The notes under the pieces were generated by a model. It was given only the letters and a program-made list of their open reading frames with translations, ran no database searches and had not been told where the DNA came from. Below, in pieces: positions 46,816 to 53,864 of a stretch of 64,000 nucleotides of DNA; positions within the stretch are counted from its first letter, which is position 1, and each line of letters starts with the position of its first letter. Source of the stretch: Oscillospiraceae bacterium (GTDB lineage: Bacteria > Bacillota > Clostridia > Oscillospirales > Oscillospiraceae); the NCBI GenBank assembly GCA_017861365.1, contig JAGFXR010000005.1, positions 50,827 through 114,826 on the forward strand, read 5' to 3'. Both the position numbers and the translations under genes were made by a program.

Positions 46816-48219
46816 ATGAATGCGTTAACTAATGCTTTTTATAATGTTGCCTATAAATACCGGCTTCCCTTTTCGGCTGATGGTGTGGAAGAAAATCTTT
46901 CCGTGTGGAGGCAGAACAAGGAACCGCTTTTGCGGCTGCTGCGCCAGCACCCTTATTGGAACGAGCAGGAACTGGCAATTGTATTTGATCTGTCCGAGCA
47001 ACGCGACATCGACCGAGATTCAGTAGATGAAAACAAATTTGAACTGCTGTTGCTTTCGGAACAGATTGATATGACCCAGGAGCAACGTGAGGACTTCCGC
47101 GCCGCTCTGGATGCTGCCACAGAGGATTACGCCTGCGTTCCTGACGAAAGCCGATTGGAAACCATTCGGCAGCGTGGAAAAATCAAATGCGCGCCCGGAC
47201 AGAAGACCAGCCGCATTATTAACAAGCTGTGCCTGAAGCTGGGCTTTAACCAATATGAGGTTGAAAAGGTACAGTCCGTGGGAGACGGTACGCAGGCTCC
47301 GACTGTCAAGCTGATAAAGCCATATAATGCGGTATTCGCCCGCCTGGCGGACTCTCTCAATCCCGTCGTTATTCCAAAGACCGGTGTCCTTTCCGTCCAT
47401 CCCTGTGACTTTCTTGAAATGTCAAATCAGGATGACAGTTGGCATTCCTGCCACTGCCTTGCGGACGGAGCCTGGAAGGGCGGCTGCCAGTCCTATATGG
47501 GCGATGGTGTCAGCATGATTTTCTTCACCGTGGACGAGGACGTGCATTCGGATTTCTACAAGGCACCGCGTATCACCCGCGAAATTTTTTGCTATAAGGA
47601 CGGACTATTGATGCAGTCCCGCCTGTATCCCTCCAACGATGCCGATACGAGGGAATTGTATCGAAGTCTGATTCAGGGCACAATCGCCAAATGCCTGAAT
47701 ACCCCCAACCTCTGGATGACCAAAAAGGAACTTAATGAGATTCAGGGTTACTGGGAAACAGCCGAAAACGCCCTGCATTATACAGATTACGAAAACAGCT
47801 ATGCAACCCTTTCCTTTTTAAAAGGCCAGGAGAGATACGACAAGCTTCTGATCGGCAGTCCCTCCCGCTGCTTGTGCTGCGGAGATATTTTCACAGAACA
47901 CCATGCATTGAAGTGCGGATGCGAGTCGGTCGTGGTCTGCAGAGACTGCGGAAAAACAGTGCGGCTATATCTGGCCGAATATCTGGACGGCGCGTTTTAC
48001 TGCAAAGACTGCGTGCATAGATGCACAGCCTGCGGGGACCTGATTCGCGGCACGGTGTACCCGGCCTTTGACCGCTCCGGCGAGCTGGTACAGGTTTGCC
48101 GGGACTGCTACACAGCGATTGGGGAAGCATGCGGCCGGTGCAGTGTGCGCTGCGCCTGCGCGGCCTTTCAGGGCAACCGGTTTTGCCCACACACAAGACT
48201 GTTTCAGGCCGCGGCCTAA
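46816..48219 (+). CDS. Unknown element protein with SWxSCH motif and a Cys-rich C-terminus
   Basis: 467 residues. The middle has SNQDDSWHSCHCLADGAWKGGC followed by SYMGDGVSMIFFTV (about 198-238), a pattern I have seen in uncharacterised phage and element proteins. The C-terminal 110 residues contain many CxxC pairs (CLCCGDIF, CRDCGKT, CKDCVHRCTACGD, CRDCY, CGRCSVRC), enough for several zinc sites. Start ATG follows GAAAGGAAGG. No catalytic assignment; nucleic acid or protein binding is a guess. Confidence 0.6.
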   Translation: MNALTNAFYNVAYKYRLPFSADGVEENLSVWRQNKEPLLRLLRQHPYWNEQELAIVFDLSEQRDIDRDSVDENKFELLLLSEQIDMTQEQREDFRAALDAATEDYACVPDESRLETIRQRGKIKCAPGQKTSRIINKLCLKLGFNQYEVEKVQSVGDGTQAPTVKLIKPYNAVFARLADSLNPVVIPKTGVLSVHPCDFLEMSNQDDSWHSCHCLADGAWKGGCQSYMGDGVSMIFFTVDEDVHSDFYKAPRITREIFCYKDGLLMQSRLYPSNDADTRELYRSLIQGTIAKCLNTPNLWMTKKELNEIQGYWETAENALHYTDYENSYATLSFLKGQERYDKLLIGSPSRCLCCGDIFTEHHALKCGCESVVVCRDCGKTVRLYLAEYLDGAFYCKDCVHRCTACGDLIRGTVYPAFDRSGELVQVCRDCYTAIGEACGRCSVRCACAAFQGNRFCPHTRLFQAAA

Positions 48220-48242
48220 AAATATGAAAAGAGGTGTTTGAT

Positions 48243-49307
48243 ATGAAAGAATTCAATAAAAAAACAGAAGATGCCGAAATTTCCTGCCCGCTGGATTTTG
48301 AGCGGATTCTGCGTCTGCCGCAGAAGGAACTGAAGGCGGTGCTAGCGGAAGATCTGCGGGGACGTGGCTATGAGGTCAAAGTGAAAGGCGGCTTTTTATA
48401 CGCGCCGGGCGAGCTGCCGGTGCTGCTGATCGCGCATCTGGATACTGTTCATCACTATCCGGTGAAGCATATCTGCTATTCCAGGGACGGAAAAATCGTT
48501 ATGTCCCCGGAAGGCATCGGCGGCGACGACCGGGCCGGCGTCTACATGATTCTGAAAATCATCGAGCAGGCCTGCTGCCATGTGCTGTTTTGCGAGGACG
48601 AGGAAGCCGGCGGGCAGGGCGCGCAGAAATTCACCCGCAGCCGTATTGCCCCTGAAATCAACTATATGGTGGAAATGGACAGGCGTGGAGCCAATGACGC
48701 TGTGTTCTACGGCTGCGACAATCCGGACTTTACCGAATTCGTCTGCGGCTTCGGGTTTCAGGAGGCGTTCGGCAGCTTCAGCGATATTTCGGTGGTGGCG
48801 CCACACCTGGGGGTCGCCGCGGTGAATATCAGCGCGGGCTATTATAATGAGCACCGGACGCATGAGCACATCAATCTGGAGCATGTGGAAAACAACATTA
48901 CCCGCATTCTCCGGATGGTTCAGACGCCGAGCCGGTGGTTTGAGTATATCCCGCAGAGGCAGCGCAATCTGTTCGGGGATTATGACTTTGAGCCCATGTC
49001 TATGCGTAGCTTTGATTATGGCGGCGACGGCGAAAGGCTTGCTTCCCAGCGCGAATCCCTGATGCGTCTGCCGGAGCTGGCTTATCTCGTCATCAACGGG
49101 CAGTGTATGGAAAGCTGCGCCCGCTACTACATCGACCGGAAAGGAAACGTATACGATTATCTGCCCGAACTGGATGCCGCTGTGCTCACAGAGCACGCTG
49201 CCGCGTTTCAGGCGTCGGGAGAGCCGCTGGCTTTCGCGGCCGGTGGAACGGAGCGAATCCATGTGATTTCGCTGGAGGAGGCAATGGAGCTGCTGCAGGC
49301 GGTCTGA
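48243..49307 (+). CDS. M20/M28-like metallohydrolase with C-terminal extension
   Basis: 354 residues. Motifs of a di-zinc peptidase are in order: LLIAHLDTVHHYP (about 64), GIGGDDRAGV (about 94), FCEDEEAGGQGA (about 118), EMDRRGA (about 144) and YYNEHRTHEHI (about 201). All putative metal-binding His/Asp/Glu positions are present. Residues 240-354 form an extra domain of unknown role. Start ATG at 48243 follows AGAGGTG; an upstream GTG is inside that site. It is co-directional with the element operon and is an unusual enzyme for such a module. Confidence 0.75.
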   Translation: MKEFNKKTEDAEISCPLDFERILRLPQKELKAVLAEDLRGRGYEVKVKGGFLYAPGELPVLLIAHLDTVHHYPVKHICYSRDGKIVMSPEGIGGDDRAGVYMILKIIEQACCHVLFCEDEEAGGQGAQKFTRSRIAPEINYMVEMDRRGANDAVFYGCDNPDFTEFVCGFGFQEAFGSFSDISVVAPHLGVAAVNISAGYYNEHRTHEHINLEHVENNITRILRMVQTPSRWFEYIPQRQRNLFGDYDFEPMSMRSFDYGGDGERLASQRESLMRLPELAYLVINGQCMESCARYYIDRKGNVYDYLPELDAAVLTEHAAAFQASGEPLAFAAGGTERIHVISLEEAMELLQAV

Positions 49308-49337
49308 CGCCTTGCCATGTTAAACGAAGGATACGAA

Positions 49338-49379
49338 AGAAGCGCGTCGGGACAACCCGGCGCGCTTCTTTCTGTTTTT
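49338..49379 (+). terminator. Terminator before the ParM/ParR pair
   Basis: 14-pair stem AGAAGCGCGTCGGG / CCCGGCGCGCTTCT (one G-U) with loop ACAA, then TTCTGTTTTT. Confidence 0.85.
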
Positions 49380-49440
49380 GTTGAAATAATACGCATTAGA
49401 AGCGTAAAGGACAAGTATAAAGCAAAAAAGGAGTTGTTGT

Positions 49441-50358
49441 ATGATGTTAATTTCTGTCGATCATGGAAATAAGCAGATCAAGACCGTACATAGCAAGCCC
49501 TTCACTTCCGGCTTGCGGGAGAGCGCGACCCTGCCGTTTGGCGAGGATATTCTGCGTTATCAGGACAAATATTACACGCTGAGCAACGAGCGGATTCCCT
49601 ACCGGCGCGACAAGACCGAGGATGAACGCTTCTTTATTCTGACGCTGTTTGCCATCGCCAGTGAAATCGAAGCGCGCGGCTTCCACACCGAAGAGGTCGT
49701 GCACATTCAGCTGGCGATTGGCCTGCCCCCGGCGCATTACGGCGCCCAGCATAAAACCTTCGTGCGGTATTTTTCCGAGCGCGGCGTCGTCAAATTTGAA
49801 TTCCGTAAGCGGCCTTACGCGATCTATATTGAGAACGTGGCCTGCTTCCCGCAAGCTTATGCCGCCGCCGTGACGGTGTTTCAGTCCCTGTGCGACTGCC
49901 CCAAGGCACTGATATTGGATATCGGAGGTTTCACGGCGGATTATCTGCTGATGAAAAACGGCAGAGCCGACCTTTCCTCCTGCGATTCGCTGGAAAACGG
50001 CGTTATCCTTTTGTACAATAAAATCAAATCCAAAGTCAACGCCGAAATGGATCTGCTGCTGGAGGAATCGGATATTGACGCTATCCTGAACGGTGCGCGG
50101 GAAAACCACAGTCCCGCAGTCGTGGACACTGTAGAGAAGCAGGCGCAGACCTTCATCAACGACCTGTTCAGCACTTTGCGCGAGCGGATGCTGGACCCGC
50201 GCTCCGGTAAAACCGTATTTGTCGGCGGCGGTGCGATTCTGCTGCGGCATCAGATCGAACAATCCGGCAAGGTGGAAACCGCTCTGTTTGTGGAGGAAAT
50301 CAATGCCAACGCCGAAGGCTACGAGCTGCTGTATCAGATCGATCAAGCGGGCAGGTGA
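49441..50358 (+). CDS. ParM/StbA-type actin-like partition ATPase
   Basis: 305 residues of the actin-like ParM family. The nucleotide-binding phosphate loops appear as SVDHGNKQIK (residues 5-14) and LDIGGFTADYLL (about 158), and the adenosine motif as VGGGAILL (about 260). ParM polymers push plasmid copies apart. AAGGAG precedes the ATG at 49441. The next gene overlaps or nearly touches it and looks like its ParR partner. Polymerisation itself is inferred from family membership. Confidence 0.88.
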   Translation: MMLISVDHGNKQIKTVHSKPFTSGLRESATLPFGEDILRYQDKYYTLSNERIPYRRDKTEDERFFILTLFAIASEIEARGFHTEEVVHIQLAIGLPPAHYGAQHKTFVRYFSERGVVKFEFRKRPYAIYIENVACFPQAYAAAVTVFQSLCDCPKALILDIGGFTADYLLMKNGRADLSSCDSLENGVILLYNKIKSKVNAEMDLLLEESDIDAILNGARENHSPAVVDTVEKQAQTFINDLFSTLRERMLDPRSGKTVFVGGGAILLRHQIEQSGKVETALFVEEINANAEGYELLYQIDQAGR

Positions 50359-50363
50359 TCGCC

Positions 50364-50747
50364 ATGGCGGGAAAAAAGGACCCCGGAAAATTCACGCTCG
50401 GGCTGAATATGGAGGACCCCACGCACCGGCAGGTCATCGACATTCTAAATGAGCTGGGACGGCGCAAAGCTCAGTTCGTTGTCAACGCCGTCCTGCATTA
50501 CCGATATTGCCGCAAAACGCCGGAAATCCCCCAACCGATGCCTGTGGACATCCATGCCATAGAGGAAATCGTACTTCGCATCCTCAAACAGCAGGCAGCC
50601 TCGGCCAGTGAATCGGGCGTTCCCCCGGAACAGAAAAAGCCGCCGCAAAAATCAGAAAGCCTCCATACCGAAGGTATGGAAGCTCTCCTGGGGAAAGACG
50701 GGCTTTCCGCTATCGCAAATACTCTGGCCGCGTTTCGAAACGATTAA
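50364..50747 (+). CDS. ParR-like DNA-binding partner of ParM
   Basis: 127 residues. N-terminal ribbon-helix-helix-like segment (KFTLGLNMEDPTHRQVIDILNE ... GRRKAQFVVNAVLHY) followed by a low-complexity middle and a short C-terminal helix (ALLGKDGLSAIANTLAAFRND) suited to contact ParM. Start ATG at 50364 behind AGGTG; the alternative GTG at 50355 overlaps the ParM stop. A parC centromere was not identified, though the region ahead of parM (49380-49440) is AT-rich. Confidence 0.75.
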   Translation: MAGKKDPGKFTLGLNMEDPTHRQVIDILNELGRRKAQFVVNAVLHYRYCRKTPEIPQPMPVDIHAIEEIVLRILKQQAASASESGVPPEQKKPPQKSESLHTEGMEALLGKDGLSAIANTLAAFRND

Positions 50748-50769
50748 AAACAGAATATAGACAGGGCTT

Positions 50770-51111
50770 TTATGCCTTGCCGTTTGAGACTGCGGAAACA
50801 GCGGCGATGTAGCTGTCGATGATATCATCCAAATGCCGATATTGCTCCGGCGTCAGCCGGGAAAGCTTTTGACCAAGAACGGAAATATCTCCGTCGACCA
50901 CCATGCCCAGCAGCAAATAATCGGTGCTGATCTCCAAAGCGGCGCAGATTTTAATGATATTTTCTGGGCGCAGCGCCTTTTTGCCAAGCTCGGCCGATGA
51001 AACCGTCTGCGGGGTAACGCCGGCTTTTTCCGCCAGCTCCTCCTGCGTGATGCGAAGCTGCTTCCGGCGATTCAATATGCGTTTGCCGATCTGAGATAAG
51101 ATCATATCCAT
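50770..51111 (-). CDS. XRE-family repressor at the end of the element operon
   Basis: 113 residues. N-terminal helix-turn-helix (RKQLRITQEELAEKAGVTPQTVSSAELGKKALRPENI) and a C-terminal helical dimerisation part. It is convergent with parR. The ATG at 51111 has GGAGG eight bases upstream; an upstream in-frame ATG at 51126 lies before that site. ATAGCA/TGCTAT repeats just upstream are likely its operators, so it should control itself and the divergent transcript. Confidence 0.82.
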   Translation of the reverse strand: MDMILSQIGKRILNRRKQLRITQEELAEKAGVTPQTVSSAELGKKALRPENIIKICAALEISTDYLLLGMVVDGDISVLGQKLSRLTPEQYRHLDDIIDSYIAAVSAVSNGKA

Positions 51112-51125
51112 GCCTGTATCCTCCA

Positions 51126-51206
51126 TGCTATAGTTTTATTTTATCTTCCATAGCACAGAATTTTAAGCGATTATAGTTGCAAAAACTCTACCATAGCATG
51201 TATAAT
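51126..51206. promoter_or_regulatory. Operator repeats and divergent promoter of the XRE repressor
   Basis: TGCTAT (51126-51131), ATAGCA (51150-51155) and ATAGCA (51193-51198) form three copies of one half-site, two of them inverted. On the plus strand TTGCAA (51177-51182), an 18-base spacer and TATAAT (51201-51206) form a promoter, and the third half-site lies inside its spacer, so binding there would block it. Confidence 0.55.
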
Positions 51207-51247
51207 AATACAGGAATAAAAGATATCAGCAACAGCGGTGAAAGGAA

Positions 51248-51307
51248 ATGCGCCACATCCGTCAGAAGCTTGCCTCCCATGGCAGAATTGTAAAAGCAAA
51301 TCCGTGA
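51248..51307 (+). other. Very short frame downstream of the divergent promoter
   Basis: A 19-codon frame (MRHIRQKLASHGRIVKANP) with GAAAGGAA directly upstream, 40 bases after the TATAAT box. It may be a leader peptide or the broken start of a lost gene. No other gene is seen between 51112 and 51505. Confidence 0.25.
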
Positions 51308-51505
51308 ATAGCGTACGTGCACAGCATTTTGGACAAGTTTTACTCGCAGAGGTAGCGGAAGACTGGTAGATGTCACGCTGTATCTTACCTTATTTTATGT
51401 GCGCGGTATTCACGTTTTGCAGTCTTGCCCGCTGTTCTCAAAAGACGGTGGGCAAGATATCATTTTATTCCGATATTAAAGTTACTTATGTATCAAGGTG
51501 GTAAC

Positions 51506-51736
51506 ATGACGAAAAAACAACAGAAAGCAGCGGAACAAGCAATAAGAAAAATTGCGAAACGAGATGGGGTATCAATTGAATATGTCAGGAAACAAATGCA
51601 GCTTGCTATGTTAAGCGGTTTATGTAGTTCCGACCCCGCACACAAGGCGTTTTGGGGCAATGTTCCGAGCAGAACAGAAATCCCTACACCGGAGGAACTG
51701 ATTACACACATTGCCAAAAAGCTAACGCAGAAATGA
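51506..51736 (+). CDS. Small protein similar to Spo0A C-terminal-domain-type short proteins
   Basis: 76 residues (MTKKQQKAAEQAIRKIAKRD ... AFWGNVPSRTEIPTPEELITHIA). The sequence resembles the short Clostridia proteins annotated with a Spo0A C-terminal-like domain (pattern AxxNGVSxxxVRxxM ... PTPEEFI). Start ATG at 51506 is behind AAGGTGG; the open frame extends further upstream but without a site. Possible small DNA-binding regulator; function inferred only from resemblance. Confidence 0.55.
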   Translation: MTKKQQKAAEQAIRKIAKRDGVSIEYVRKQMQLAMLSGLCSSDPAHKAFWGNVPSRTEIPTPEELITHIAKKLTQK

Positions 51737-51832
51737 AATTTACCCCGATTGCACTAAAGAGTAAGCGAGCAATCGTATACCAGAAAGATTTTTGTTGCTT
51801 AACGCAAATCAGGCACTCCGATGTACAAAAGA

Positions 51833-51868
51833 CAGCGGCTTTGATTCATTAATCAAAACCGCTGTTAA
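51833..51868. terminator. Inverted repeat after the small Spo0A-like gene, possible terminator
   Basis: CAGCGG-C-TTTGATT pairs with AATCAAA-A-CCGCTG (one mismatch), followed by TTAAAG. It sits between converging genes; the T-run is weak. Confidence 0.5.
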
Positions 51869-51926
51869 AGAGCATTATTTTGTTTGGCATGCAATAAATC
51901 AGTTGTCACTGTCGATTTATTTAACA

Positions 51927-52304
51927 TTAATGAGCACTTTCTTCTTGTTCCTGTGATTCCGAACTTGACGGTATAGTTGCCCTTTTGTCCGGCCCGTGCA
52001 TCGCATCTAAAAGCGCCAGAACAAGGCGCAGCTCCCGTTCATCACATAATCGCAGCAGCCGCATTGCCTTGCGGAACTTGGCATTCACTTTTGGTTCAGG
52101 AAAGAACACATCGTCAAGTGAAAGATTAAGCACTTGGACTAATCGCGATAAAACCTCAATAGATGGCATGCGATGACCGCTTTCCATATGCTTGATATGT
52201 GCCGGCGTGACGTCAACAAGCTCTGCAAGTTCATCCTGCGAATAGTGCTTATCTAACCGTGCCAGATAAATGGCCGAACCCAATTTGTTATTTTCTAATA
52301 TCAT
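51927..52304 (-). CDS. XRE-family transcriptional regulator
   Basis: 125 residues. Helix-turn-helix (LARLDKHYSQDELAELVDVTPAHIKHMESGHRMPSIEVLSRLV) at residues 13-56 and a charged C-terminal tail (SSSESQEQEESAH). GGAAAGG precedes the ATG at 52304. It is a different protein from the XRE repressor at 50.8 kb. Target unknown. Confidence 0.8.
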   Translation of the reverse strand: MILENNKLGSAIYLARLDKHYSQDELAELVDVTPAHIKHMESGHRMPSIEVLSRLVQVLNLSLDDVFFPEPKVNAKFRKAMRLLRLCDERELRLVLALLDAMHGPDKRATIPSSSESQEQEESAH

Positions 52305-52815
52305 ATTATTACCTTTCCGTTCCTTTATTTGTAGCTTAAAGTAACAGACAGATATTGAGAATATACTAAAATAGCATGATTTTGTATTTAGGTATTTTAT
52401 GGTTATACATTTTTTCTACACATAGCATTTATTCCTCTGTATCTTTTAACTTATACCACTTTTTGTGTTTTGAATTAAGCGTTATTCTCTCGTCAATTTT
52501 GTACGACGGAGAGTATGTCCAGATCAGATCAAAAAACGATACCGCTCTACTATATTAAAAAGTTGAGTCCAACACCGGACGACACACTTTGCGCGACACT
52601 GAGGCTGGCAGATGCATCGCATATATGCCTATGAGCGAAGCCGGTTTGGTGATGAAATTTACAAACGCTTGACCGATGCCGCCTTGAGGAAAAATTTTCC
52701 GCGAAAATGGCTATTCATTGCGTAATAAGAAAGGTCAGACAAAATATAGCACAGAAACTGTCAACCGGATTTCTCTTCGTCAAAACGCATCATGTTTAAC
52801 CCGGAACAGCGCGTC
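52305..52815. other. AT-rich stretch with possible gene debris
   Basis: No convincing gene. A hydrophobic plus frame at 52376-52558 lacks a ribosome site. A 37-codon frame at 52612-52725 (MHRIYAYERSRFGDEIYKRL) looks protein-like but matches no family I know; it may be a fragment of a lost gene. Confidence 0.4.
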
Positions 52816-53703
52816 TCATCGCCCGTCCATCCACAAAATCGCCTGATCAAGAAAAATCGGCAGGAGAGGATTTGCATTGTTCTCATTCCAAACGGCCCTG
52901 AACGGAATTGGTAGGTCAAGGGGAAAGCAAAAGAATTCTGGATACCCGGCATAGCGGCTTTTGCTGTCAAAGACCGAGAATCCCTTTCCCTCTCCTAAAG
53001 CCAGCAGAATTGACTCCCGGTTTGGCTTTTCGCACTGGCGGACATCCAGTCCTTGACTCAAAAAGTAACTGCGGTTTATCTCATAGGACAGGGGCGCTTC
53101 ATCCCTCGGCAGGAAAAAATAAATGTCACCATTGAAATCTGCAATCGTAGGTTTTTCTTTTCCGGCTGCCGGGTGCTTTCTGGAGAAAAGCAGCACAGTT
53201 CGGCTTGGGGGAAGTTTTTTGGAGCAGAGTCCCTCAAAGGTTTTAAGCCCGGTTTCCGCACAGAAAATAATGTCCAGCCGCCCCGCAGACAGATTGGCGT
53301 GCAGTTCCTTGAACGAATGAGACTCAAACTCAATCGTACTGTCAGGATAACACCCCGCCACCTCTTTTTTACAGAAGTGTGCCAGAGCGGCCATGTCCGC
53401 GCCTTCCACAAAGCCTACCCGGAGGCATAACGTGTCCTTCGCCATGGCCTCGGAAGCCTGCTTTTTTCCGTCCCGCAGCAGCCCTTCCATCTCGCTGAAT
53501 ACCTTTCTTAGAATGTGTCCCGCAGGAGTCAGCTCCAGATGATTTTTCCGGCTTCGGTTAAAAAGCTCAAGCTGAAGCTCGTGCTCCAGGGCCAAGATCT
53601 GCTTGCTAAGGGCAGGCTGGGACACATAAAGCGCATCCGCCGCCGCGGTGTAGCTCATGTGTTCCGCCACAATGAGAAAGTACCGAACCTGCAAAGATGT
53701 CAT
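52816..53703 (-). CDS. LysR-type regulator divergent from the flavoprotein operon
   Basis: 295 residues. N-terminal LysR helix-turn-helix (FLIVAEHMSYTAAADALYVSQPALSKQILALE) and a two-lobed effector-binding domain (about 90-290). Start ATG at 53703 has GGAGG eight bases upstream; the ORF could start at 53733 but that would place the site inside. It very likely controls the FAD-oxidoreductase/ferredoxin operon that starts 160 bases away on the other strand. Confidence 0.88.
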   Translation of the reverse strand: MTSLQVRYFLIVAEHMSYTAAADALYVSQPALSKQILALEHELQLELFNRSRKNHLELTPAGHILRKVFSEMEGLLRDGKKQASEAMAKDTLCLRVGFVEGADMAALAHFCKKEVAGCYPDSTIEFESHSFKELHANLSAGRLDIIFCAETGLKTFEGLCSKKLPPSRTVLLFSRKHPAAGKEKPTIADFNGDIYFFLPRDEAPLSYEINRSYFLSQGLDVRQCEKPNRESILLALGEGKGFSVFDSKSRYAGYPEFFCFPLDLPIPFRAVWNENNANPLLPIFLDQAILWMDGR

Positions 53704-53756
53704 ACCGGATGCCTCCATTCCGTTTATTTTCATTCTATCATAAGATGCAGAAGTGT

Positions 53757-53787
53757 TATAACCTTTTTATTATGACAATCGGTTATA
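53757..53787. promoter_or_regulatory. Putative LysR binding site
   Basis: Inverted repeat TATAACC (53757-53763) and GGTTATA (53781-53787) with a 17-base gap, located between lysR and the flavoprotein promoter. LysR family sites are usually inverted repeats in such divergent regions. Confidence 0.5.
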
Positions 53788-53796
53788 ATTTGATAT

Positions 53797-53825
53797 TTCA
53801 CACGGTTCTCGTCAAATGATATAAT
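53797..53825 (+). promoter_or_regulatory. Promoter of the flavoprotein-ferredoxin operon
   Basis: TTCACA (53797-53802), a 17-base spacer and TATAAT (53820-53825), ten bases after the putative LysR site, which would place the regulator upstream of the -35 box as for an activator. Confidence 0.6.
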
Positions 53826-53864
53826 CAGATGCAGTACATCAAGGAAAAAATTGGAGGAATTGTA

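Larger units (their letters stand above)
30524..50747. mobile_element. guaA-associated integrated element, left end at guaA; right end not located
   Basis: A tyrosine integrase and an Xis-like gene point away from guaA, and a long plus-strand operon of DNA-handling genes with PcfJ and PcfK follows. The 3' end of guaA is a known attachment site for genomic islands and integrative elements in many bacteria. I looked for a second copy of the guaA end (ATTGAGTGGGAATAA) downstream and did not find one in the window, so 50747 marks only the end of the clearly linked genes. It is probably an integrative conjugative or mobilisable element; no relaxase or coupling protein is visible. Confidence 0.75.
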
